A DNA stretch of 64,000 nucleotides from Leptoclinus maculatus (lineage: Eukaryota > Chordata > Actinopteri > Perciformes > Stichaeidae), in the NCBI GenBank assembly GCA_032191485.1, contig JAVDOI010000016.1, positions 9,012,259 through 9,076,258 on the forward strand, read 5' to 3'. Every line of letters begins with the position of its first letter. The first letter of the stretch is position 1. Positions 54,976 through 64,000 of this stretch are shown here, piece by piece. The notes beneath the pieces are model-generated. The model was not told where the DNA came from and did not search any database. It saw nothing but the letters and a program-made list of their open reading frames with translations. The position numbers were made by a program, and so were the translations under genes.

Positions 54976-56559
54976 TGCTTCTCTTCCAGGTGTACACAGC
55001 TGGATGAAGATATTTAGGAAATGAATACAAACAAACCTGGAGGGCCCAGGTTTGTACAGGATGGATTCAAATAATCATTTCTCCTATTAATTGTTGTAAC
55101 AACAGCGTTCCCCTGAGGTCTGAATATTAATTCAGTTTTTTTGTTTTTTGTTTTAGAAAAGCCTTCATTACATTGCCAGACTTCGACAGGCTGCCCTCTA
55201 GTGAGCAGTACTGGATCTACACCGAGCCTGACCTGAGCTCCTTGATCACAAGTGAAGTGCAAACTAACAGCACTGGAGTTTAATATATACAGCAGATAGA
55301 TCTATCAGAGCAGCACGGGCAAATGCAGTTGCCATTGTTGTTTTTTTCGTAACCTATAAGATGAATGGCCCTCATTAATCACGGCCATTTGTCTTCAGTT
55401 GTAAGAGTAGAAGGTCAGTGATTAAACCTTGTTCTCTGTAGCGTCGCCAACTCTCCGTCTCTATATCGCTCTCTCTCTCTATCTCTCCCTCGCTCAGAGG
55501 TTCAGAGAGAGAGTTGCATTTCGCTGCTGCTCTGCTCTGCTTTTCATGGCTCTGATGTTGTCTGCCACCAAATCCCTGCTGAATAAAAGTCAGAAATTGA
55601 AGCAGCAAATCATGTTTTATGTATGTGTGCTTACACAATGAAAGCAGGCTGGAAAGTGGGCCAAGCATCACACGGGGCATATTATGGCAACAAAAGCAGC
55701 TTTCCACTTTCTTAGAAAAAAAAGCGACAGCGGCAGGCGGCAGTGCCAGGCTCAGAGTACAATATGGGTGTCTGGTTAATGACAGCGAAAATGGAAAGAC
55801 GGATACATAGAAATTGCAACACCTGGATGCTCTATTCCTGGGACGTGTTTCCCACCATACTCTATTCTGGTGTTTGTCATTCTTATCTCCTTTGTTTCAT
55901 TTTGCAAAAGTCACCTTGGCACAGATTTAGCCACACCTTCTGTGTGACGGTAGCTCCTTTATCCTTCACCCTCCTTTCCTCCTCCCTCATCAGCACAGCA
56001 TAGGAACACAGCGGAGACCTGGAGTACCCCAATAACTATAACGATAGAAGCATTGCGATTAACAGAGTGAAGGCATGCCGGCTGCATAACCTTAAATAAC
56101 ACCCTCAGCTGAAGTTAATGCTGCAGCACGCTGAATCATAGTGTCATTGTACTCACATTAACTGCGGTCCCTGCAGTGAGCACATATGCTGCTGACTAAT
56201 CTATCTACCAGTGATCTATAGGATTAATAATCTTTATCTAATCTGCACCCATGGGTGCACATCATCCCATCGTACAGGGGTGAAATGTCATCTGCTGATT
56301 AGAGATAGTGCTTGAACTCCAAGCCCTGCAGAGATTATTACAGCATCGCTGGTCATGTCGTTTGGCCACGAAGTGGGTTTTATGAAAATGAAAAGATGGC
56401 TCAGATCTATGGGTTTATGTGTGAATATACTGTACATGCCTGTGTGTGTGTGTGTGTGTGTGTGTGCATACAGTTCAGTGCATGTGCCTGTTTCTATAAG
56501 CCTTTCCTTGATTTGTAGACACACTAGCCGCGTGACTGTATGGCAATGGCGGTTGGTTC

Positions 56560-56740
56560 AGTCCAGTACTTTGGTCCAGACTGAAATATCTCAATAAAAT
56601 GTCCCGACAACTATTATATGAATTGCGATGAAATTTAGTTCCTACATTCATGTTCCTCTTCAGGATATTAGGATAAATTTGGTGATCCCTTAGCTCAGCT
56701 AGTGCCATCATTAGGTCAACATTTTTGTCCAATATTTCAG
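56560..56740 (+). repeat. Dispersed repeat fragment
   Basis: ggtccagactgaaatatct, attgcgatgaaatttagtt and tggtgatccctta match the family seen at 32690-32850 and 9755-10380. Confidence 0.55.
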
Positions 56741-56769
56741 TTATTGACAAAATACCAGACCGATACCTC

Positions 56770-57110
56770 CAGATCTGAAGAGTGAAGCCAATGCAGAAGT
56801 GCCTTAAACTTGCATTCTTTCTGCCAGTAAGGGGCAACTTCTCTGGTTCAAAAAAGAAGTCTGATTGTGTAGAAGTCTATGAGAAAATGACCTTACTTCT
56901 CACATGATTAAATACAGTAAACATTGTAAATGATTGACAGGTACAAAGGCGTTGTCTGGGATTTTTTTATGTTTTCGTCTTAGACCTTTAACCCTTTCAC
57001 AGTGTGAACCTAAAATGTCTCATTCAGCATTCGGTTGTACTTCGGCAAAAATGCCGAACTGTAGGCTTCTAAACGTAATTTTACAAACCAACGGGTGACT
57101 ACATCCACTT
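56770..57110 (-). repeat. Dispersed repeat (gcattctttctgccag type), inverted copy
   Basis: aagccaatgcagaagtgcc, aacttgcattctttctgcc and acttctcacatgatt are reverse complements of phrases at 59390-59530 and 61850-61960, so this copy is in the opposite direction. Confidence 0.6.
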
Positions 57111-58904
57111 CCTATTTACAGTCTATGCTAAACACCTGCTAAACAAATGCCATTCATATGTCGAAAGTTACCACTGTGATAACTCTCTTTCTCCCAGGAT
57201 TGAATTTCATTCACATCCTGCATTTATTTAACACAGATGTTCTTTCCGTCTGAATCCCTATTCAGGCCTCCATATCTGTTATATTTGTGAAGTTTATATA
57301 TACATTACCGAGAAACATTATCAACTTAAAAGGGGGTGGGACATCTGAATAAACCCCCACCCTGTTGTTTCACCAATTTCAGCCAGAATCCTCCCCTGGT
57401 GACCTCCAGGGAAGACTTTGACCATCTGTCCTCCTGGGGCTCCCTGTTAGGACAGACTGATGTCTTTACCCCCGTCAGCTGCAGATGATCAGGCTGTGTC
57501 ACGCCGGTGTTCACAATAACAAGTGCAGGGCATGTGGCCATTAAATCAGGCCTCAAATGACTGAAACACAATAATCATCTAATGGCAGGAATCCCAGATC
57601 CTGATTGCCACTTTAATCAGTTCCTATCTTCCCCTGAAGCCTAACTGACCTCCACATTTCATGGAAATCCATTCATAAGTTTGCGAAATTTTCTTTTTTG
57701 TTTGCTTCATAATAATGCTGTTTGAACTTCTCTTCTTTTCCGCTTTTGCCTGTATTGTGGTGACGGGTAAACAATGCACAGTAATGTCATTATGTCATTC
57801 ATGTGGAAGCTGTATGATGTTTTCATCCGTTGTTGATCAAAGTTAGACCTGAATATCTGATTTTCTATGCAGCCAAAAGACAACATTCAACTCCGGCAGT
57901 TGCTTTGGCAATGCATTTGTATGACTGTCCATATTTCTACAGTCTGTCTGTTTCTGACAATAGCTGTGAAAGAGCCCCGTCAGCATCTGTTTGTGGCTCC
58001 TAAAAGCAGCTCTGGGGCTCAGGACTGACTGACCCCTGCACCGGGACACAAAAGCCCAAATCAATAGTCGTATCGGATCACTTATCAGAATGTAACATGC
58101 TGACTGATTACCTCATTGGCTGCTTGTGTGGAGAGTGGAGAGTTGCTAGGCAAGGAGCAAAGAGACAGTCGGGGTGAGACGAGAAGATAAAATAAATCAT
58201 AAATGAAAAAAGGCAAATTTGCATTTTTGGAAAAGAAGATAATATCAATAGTGGACAAATGGAGGAAAATATAATTCATTTTATTGGACACCAGGGAGTG
58301 GTTGTACTGACTAAATCGAACTGTTTTACCAAATACCTTTGCACTACAGTCTATGCTGATATTTACACGCAAGAATATGTTTTAGTTCTCTGGATATGAC
58401 AAGTAAATGCACACATTGCTCACCTGAACTCAGATAAGCTCAGAGATTTGTTTTGATTAACTCTTATGCAGCCCAAACCAGGAAACACTGATTCAAGATA
58501 TTACATTATAACCAAAATCAATATACCACCAAGCTCTACTGCCTTTTTACCTCATTTCCTTTTATAATTTCCTCTCTCTTTTTTCTCTTCTCCCCCTTTT
58601 TATGAGTGAGAGAAGTCGTTCGTTCTCCACACGTTGAAGCAGGAAGCACATGCAACGACAGAATCTCACATTCATATGTTTAATATGCGAGTTTCGAGTT
58701 TGTATAAAAAAATGCACAGTATTATAATTTTCGTGTCAGAGTCTGGGTCATCATTAGATGCTTGGTATTTTGGGTTGTATTCGTCATTGTGTGTTCAGGG
58801 GCCGGTTCCACAAAGATAGACTTTAACTATTGATCGAACTAATAGTCACACTTCCACACAGCCATCTAAATTCAGTCTTGATTGTCTTAAGTAGATGCCT
58901 GCAT

Positions 58905-59035
58905 TTGGCAGAAGAGAGATGACAGGAAATGAGGAGAGATAGAGATGAGGAATGACATGAAACAAAGGTCTCCGTTCAGAGTCAAACTGGGGACAAGGCG
59001 TTTCAGGGTCGGCACCTCAACCACTCAGTGCCCTT
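58905..59035 (+). repeat. Teleost dispersed repeat (gatgacaggaaatgaggagag type)
   Basis: gacaggaaatgaggagagat, aatgacatgaaacaaaggtc, aaactggggacaaggcg and ctcaaccactcagtgcc are phrases I recognise from a common fish short dispersed repeat. The class is not known to me. Confidence 0.55.
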
Positions 59036-59154
59036 TAATACCGAACGATAGTCGATATTATATGAAATTAATAACAACGTGAAAACTGTGTGAGAATGTG
59101 AAAGGAGTCGCTGCCCTCGGCATTACCACAGACTGAACATAAGAAGTGAGCATA

Positions 59155-59560
59155 GTCGTTTTAAAGCGTTCAGTTGGCCATTGCCATCTTGTATTTTTTT
59201 TGCAACCAGAAGTCACACAAGGAGTGGAGTTAAGTACAATCGAACTCTGACTAAGACATTATTACGAGAACAAAGAGGTTACAATTAACGTTGTAATACA
59301 GAAACACCAAAAACGTACAAACCGGACCACGCTGTGGCAGCGACATGTCAATCACAAGGTAGCCACGCCCTAAAGCACACCCTGCTGTATGGTCTATTTT
59401 ACTATTTGATGTTAACTGAGGTAATAAGTCACGTGAGACTTCTATAAAATCAGACTTCTTTTTGCAACCAGAGGAGTCGCCCCCTGCTGTTAGAAAGAAT
59501 GCAAGTTTAAGTGGCTTCTGCATTGGCTTCACTTGTCAGACCCGGAGGTTGCTGCCTCGG
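59155..59560 (+). repeat. Dispersed repeat, + copy with internal deletion
   Basis: It shares gtagccacgccctaaagca, ccctgctgtatggtctattt and agaaagaatgcaagt with 61690-61960. It lacks about 90 bp that the other copy has between the tctatttta phrase and gaggtaataa. Confidence 0.6.
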
Positions 59561-59904
59561 CATTACAGAGTTGTATGGTGAGTTTCACCTCATCATTTAG
59601 ATGTTCGGCCTGCAACTTTACTGTCTCTGTTGACTCTCGCCGCTCTCATATTGTTGAGTGAATATTGGGCTTAGATTCTTAAGGTGCACACGAAAACAGC
59701 TCCAAATGGATGATAATGTTGCTCTTTAACTGCTGGATGTGTAAATAAAGTCAAGTTCACCAGCCTAAAAGGTCAATGCTGTGTATACTTGTTCTAGCTG
59801 CGCACAAGTGACCAAAAAAATGTATTTATTATAATATAAATGCTGCAAACATTAGTGTAATTTGAGACCAGGTCAGTATTAACGCTTTGTGTTTTGTCCC
59901 TCAG

Positions 59905-60002
59905 GCCAGAGTGCAGGAGGGAGAGGCTCGGAGAGGAGCGAGGTCCTGGGATGAGAGCTTCCCTCAGTCCTTCAGGCGGAGCACGCTGGGAGACACTCTG
60001 AG
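59905..60002 (+). CDS. Candidate internal exon, product unknown
   Basis: A 98-bp segment is bordered by the acceptor tgtccctcag (AG at 59903-59904) and the donor GTAAAG at 60003. One frame is open throughout, reading ARVQEGEARRGARSWDESFP and then QSFRRSTLGDTL. Its end phase (2) fits the start phase of the candidate exon at 61107. It could be coding, or a 5' UTR exon of the gene that starts near 42222. No family is recognised. Confidence 0.3.
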
Positions 60003-60250
60003 GTAAAGAACCACACAAAAAAAGTACAACACCCTCTGCAGACAAAACCCTTCTCTGACGACGTTGACCTTCAATATTTGCTGACTCACCCGTCCCCCGC
60101 TCTTCCTACGCCTCTTGTTCTCTCTCTCTCTCCCTCCCTTTCGGTGGTGTTCTTTTTCTCTCCCGTCTTTCTGGGTGCTCGGGACATTGATCAATGGTCT
60201 TACTTCTTTGTGTGGGCTCAGTTTAGAGTGACCCGCTGTGGTCACTTTGT

Positions 60251-60272
60251 CACACACACACACACACACACA
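60251..60272. repeat. (CA)n microsatellite
   Basis: Eleven units. Confidence 0.9.
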
Positions 60273-60994
60273 TATGCACACACATTTATGGAAATGAGGG
60301 TCTTGGCCTCCGTCTTTGAAGTGTCCGGTTAGGGATTGGGTTTGGAGATGGATGACAGTTGGAGTGTGTGTCACAAGGGGGGAGGAAGGTTTAGAGGAGG
60401 AAGATGAGGGGTCAAGGGGTCAGATATTTGTGGCTAACCCTGTGTTGTCCCATCCGGCAGCCGGGTGACAGCAATACCTCAAAGAAGTCAGAGAAGGTGT
60501 GTTAGTCCGTTTACACATCAAATTTTCTCGACACTCCCTCCTCAGCAAAGCCTCCTTATGAACTAGTTTGTGTCAGTCGTTGTTGGCTAGCTCCGACACA
60601 GTGACGAGCAGTCCCACAACAATGAGTTCAAGGCCTCACAGTAAAGGGCGGTGTTTGTGAGATATGTAGGGTGATAATAATAATAATGTGTGGTCCACAC
60701 AGCAGCAGCTGTCTTCCTCTCTTCTTTCCACCGTCTCCATTACAGATCTCCTGTCTGCTCTGCTCTCCGTCTTTCCTCCAGTCAAGCTCAGCCTGTCCCA
60801 GCCCAGCTGTCCCCTTCCTTCATTAGTCGGCTCACAACGATGCCCACTGCCTGCTGAGGCAAAGTCACTTTCAAAATACATAGGACTCCTACTTAGTACC
60901 ATGTTAACAATCATTATAAAAGCCTGCAAAGATGCATTGTAGCATCTCTCAGGTCTTTGTTATAATTTTAAGATAAAATAGAAACTCCTGCTGA

Positions 60995-61000
<6 letters not shown>

Positions 61001-61055
<55 letters not shown>
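61001..61055. repeat. (CA)n microsatellite
   Basis: A pure tract of about 27 units, 51 bp before the candidate exon at 61107. Confidence 0.97.
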
Positions 61056-61057
<2 letters not shown>

Positions 61058-61106
61058 TAACACACATACATAATAGACTCAAATCTCTCTGGTGTTGTAT
61101 TTTCAG

Positions 61107-61269
61107 CATGGAGACAGGGGCTGTGTTAAAAGTGCCAAGTCAGAGAACAGAAGTGAACTTTCTTCTCACTTGTTACCGTGGGACCCAGAGGGAGGTACAG
61201 GGCAGTTCCAGTAAAGAGAGACACAGTCACACTCTACAGCATTACTCAGTCCTCCGAGAAGCACAGAAG
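61107..61269 (+). CDS. Candidate exon with possible start codon, product unknown
   Basis: 163 bp lie between the acceptor tgtattttcag (AG at 61105-61106) and the donor GTAAAA at 61270. An ATG at 61108 has a favourable context (A at -3, G at +4) and opens 54 codons (METGAVLKVPSQRTEVNF...REAQK) to the donor, phase 0 out. Joined to 59905-60002, the split codon AG|C stays in frame. I do not recognise the protein. Chance splice-like signals are common in introns, so the call is weak. Confidence 0.3.
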
Positions 61270-61479
61270 GTAAAACCTAAAGTGGATCATTTTGAGTAGC
61301 ACACAGCAGAGCAGTCTATGTGTGATTTGTAAGTAGCTGTATAGTAGGTACGTTTACCATGTTAACCGTCTTAGTTAAGATTATTATGGCTAGAGAAGAA
61401 GTCAGGGGATCCTCCATGGACAGTTTATAAGAAGTGGTTTATGGACTACTGCTTTGGAGCCTCGAGTTTGGCATTTTTG

Positions 61480-61970
61480 AAATCGCCATCTTGTTTTTTG
61501 GAGACAGCAGTGACAATATTTAGTAGAGAGGAGGGAGGCTAGCTAATGCTAGCGAGCTTGGTTAGCAAGGTGCATCCATAATTCACGTTAACTGTGATAT
61601 TAGTTGGGATGACAATTTTGGTTAGCGAAAAACAAAACAAAATGTACTTATAGTAAAAATAACAGCCTTTTAGTACAACTGAACACAACGCCATGGTAGT
61701 AACCTGCTAATCACAACGTAGCCCCGCCCTAAAGCATACCCTGCTTTATCATCTATTTTACTCTAAGTGGGACCGTCATTTACTAAATGAACATCCTGCT
61801 GTATTGAAGGAGACTTGAAACTAGTGATTGAGATCATAAACTCTTGTTTACAATGTTTACTGAGGTAATAAATCAAGTGAGAAGTAGAGTCATTTTCTCT
61901 TAGACTTCCATCCAACCAGAGCAGACGCCTCCTGCTCGCTTTTAGAAAGAATGCAAGTATAATTCCTCAA
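61480..61970 (+). repeat. Dispersed repeat, fuller + copy
   Basis: gtagccccgccctaaagca, ccctgctttatcatctattt, tactgaggtaataaatcaagtg and agaaagaatgcaagt mark the same family as 59155-59560 and the inverted 56770-57110. This copy retains the middle part. Confidence 0.6.
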
Positions 61971-62810
61971 TTCACCAGAGTCATGAGCAATCATCCTCTG
62001 GGAAAAATGGCTATATTTACAACCTTTCATGGAGATTTCAGTTTTCAGTCAAATTGACTAGCCAACAGTCTACGAGCAATGCAATTGCAGTTGCAATAAG
62101 TGTGTTTTGCTGATTTTCTTTGTTTTGTTTAACTTCAATTTGAATGTCCTTGAGTTTTGTACAATCCGTCAGGCAAAACATGACAGTTTAAGACATCACC
62201 TTGAGCTCCACTTAGTTTATTGGGTGCCAACCAGGTTTCAGGATAAACCTGAGAGGTCACAGGACAAAAGGATAAGAAAGAAAAGCAACATTCCTGTTTT
62301 TTATGTAATTGGTCAAATTTTTGCTTTTTTCTTAGGAAATAATACCTACCTCCTCCAGCTGAATCGTTTTTTTTTTTTTAAGAGAAACATCCTGAGAACA
62401 CACACAACAAGGCTTCCTCTGATGGTGTCACATGCCACAAATGTAGAATAATGTATAATCAACAGATTCATTGATAATGAATCGCTATTTGCAAACAAAC
62501 AGCATCAACACATCTCTCAAAATACAAGCAAAACCTTTTGAATCCCTCTCCACTCATTCTGTTACCTGCTGATTAATACTCTGCACAATAGAGTGTGTGG
62601 AGTGTGCAGGCACAAGATGAGCAGAAACATGTTATGCAATTTGGCCCATTTGAGTGAATTGACCCCCTCCTCCCTCTGTAGCGGCTGCAGCTCCTAATGT
62701 AGTCAATGTTGTTTGATGATTGCACTGCTGTATGTAGCCAAAGGATAGATGCTGAACATTTGGGTGAGAGGACGTGTTCCCCTGAATGCCCCTGTGGGTT
62801 ATTCAGCTCT

Positions 62811-62814
<4 letters not shown>

Positions 62815-62843
<29 letters not shown>
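62815..62843. repeat. (CA)n microsatellite
   Basis: About 14 units. Confidence 0.9.
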
Positions 62844-62919
62844 CAAACAGAAAGAGTGGATCAAATAAAATTAAAAAAAAGCTCAATCTGACGCAGGATT
62901 GTGTCGATGCAGAATGTGT

Positions 62920-63316
62920 GAAAGAGAAGGGGATGGATGAAGCTCGGGCTGAAAAGAGAAAGGGGTGGAGAGAGAGAGAGAGGCAGAGGAGAGTAGTGTG
63001 TGTGTTAAAAGAGGGGAACCAGAGGCAGGGGGGCTGGCGGACAAAAGTGAGAGAAGGGAGGGAGGAATGAGGAGAAGGAGGAGGGGGAGGCGGTGCTAAG
63101 GCAGACAGCAGGGAAGGAAAGCTGAGAAGAGGAACAGTGGAGTGAAGTGAGAAGAGAGAGGAGGAGGAGGGCTTCCATTTGAAAGTCCTTGTGTCAGGAT
63201 ATGAGGTCCTGGCACGCTGCAGGAAGCTGGAGTGTTGTAGAGAAGAGGTAGACGACGGGGGAGACGAAGGAGAGACGGGGAGAACCTGAGCCAGCAGAGA
63301 CTGGAGTGATTTGTAC
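62920..63316 (+). other. Purine-rich tract
   Basis: Nearly 400 bp are dominated by A and G on the + strand (gagagagagagaggcagagg, gagaaggaggagggggaggc). Such tracts can form triplexes and are common in 5' leaders and introns. It ends next to a 23-T run at 63317-63339. Confidence 0.7.
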
Positions 63317-63339
63317 TTTTTTTTTTTTTTTTTTTTTTT
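63317..63339. repeat. Poly-T run (23 bases)
   Basis: Twenty-three consecutive T; the length may be unreliable in assembly. It lies just before the possible exon end at 63390. Confidence 0.95.
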
Positions 63340-63371
63340 ACCCTGAGGGACGGAGACAAGTGGAGGCAGCG

Positions 63372-63390
63372 ATGCAGAGCTCTCACTGGG
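63372..63390 (+). other. Possible first coding exon end with splice donor
   Basis: ATGCAGAGCTCTCACTGGG is followed by GTGAGT at 63391, a consensus donor. With the leader-like sequence before it, this could be the start of an alternative transcript. Evidence is only the ATG and the donor. Confidence 0.15.
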
Positions 63391-64000
63391 GTGAGTGTGG
63401 AGCGAGGGAGAGAGTGTGTGTGTGTGTGCTGGTGCATGTGTCTGCATAGTGAGTGTGTGCGTCCTAAATTCTCCAAACTCAGGCTCTCTTCACCCTGCCC
63501 TTTATCCCAGTTTGGCTCCGTTCACATTTGAAGACAAATTTGCCTGAGGAAACTTTGTATTCATGAGCACCTTGAGTCGGTGTGAAGCGGCTTAAGAGGG
63601 TGTCAATTGCGGAAAATAATGGGAGGTTTGTAACGGAAAGAGTTTGAGACAAAAGTTGCTTGGCAGGCCCATTAACGCGCCAACACTGATTTTAACAGGA
63701 CTGGAAAGTAGTTGTGGAATGTCAGTGAAGGCCAAAAAGTTGTTGTCTTCTAAAATCTGGGTGAACTGAGATCTAACTGGACAAATAATGAAAACTTGGT
63801 TTCCTGTCATTTTGCCAGAGATTGAAGGTAGCTGGATGATTCAGAATCAGCTGACTGGCATTAGCTTGAAGTTAGTTTTCTAAAGTTGTTAGCTGCTCTA
63901 AATGACTCTGGAGACCTTTGGCCTGCACAAGCCAGGACAGACAGACCCGCCAGCTGAGCTTTTGGTGTGAGCCCAGGTTTTTCTAATCCTGACCCTGTAA
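63391..64000. other. Window end, nothing identified
   Basis: A TG/AG-rich beginning is followed by AT-rich sequence with no coding or repeat signal that I recognise. Confidence 0.5.

Larger units (their letters stand above)
61270..63371. other. Gene-free stretch
   Basis: It holds a dispersed repeat (61480-61970), a CA tract (62815-62843) and a purine-rich segment (about 62920-63300). No coding exon is recognised. Confidence 0.5.

Overview
The window looks like nuclear DNA from a ray-finned (teleost) fish, probably a percomorph. The evidence is a vertebrate gene with GT-AG introns of 0.1-4.5 kb, very many (CA)n/(TG)n microsatellites, and dispersed repeat fragments that I recognise from memory as common in teleost genomes. 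There is no bacterial, phage, CRISPR or viral gene content. The species cannot be named from sequence alone.

2.5-18 kb: one complete gene, class 4 semaphorin sema4g, on the + strand. Its 14 coding exons run from the ATG at 2734 to the stop at 17489. All exon phases agree and they join into an 893-residue type I membrane protein. The order is signal peptide, sema domain, PSI domain, Ig domain, proline-rich stalk, one membrane span, then a cytoplasmic tail ending in the PDZ ligand ESSV. The C-terminal block MNGNSYVLLRQS...EELNRILEKRKRTQL...DESSV separates SEMA4G from SEMA4A/B/C/D/F.

18.8-21.1 kb: a weak candidate for a small two-exon + strand gene, with a 48-codon reading frame of unknown product. 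26.3-27.15 kb (- strand): a coiled-coil coding remnant built from 360-bp tandem units and broken by an in-frame stop. 28.6-30.2 kb: a dispersed repeat that has gained 23 copies of a 33-bp minisatellite, flanked by a duplicated hairpin motif.

30-42 kb: mostly gene-free, with a dense cluster of transposon-derived repeats at 40.07-41.96 kb. One of these has inverted ends and a target-site duplication. 42.2-42.6 kb: a CpG-rich, ATG-less segment ending in a strong splice donor, which I read as the first (5' UTR) exon and promoter of an unidentified + strand gene. Two possible later exons of that gene lie at 59905-60002 and 61107-61269; their frames join, but I do not recognise the product. The rest of 42.6-64 kb is non-coding: microsatellites, a MITE-like element at 46.6-47.45 kb, and several families of dispersed repeats.

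I found no operon-like or defence-type system. The well-supported content is one developmental signalling gene. The other interest lies in repeat biology and three unconfirmed transcription units.
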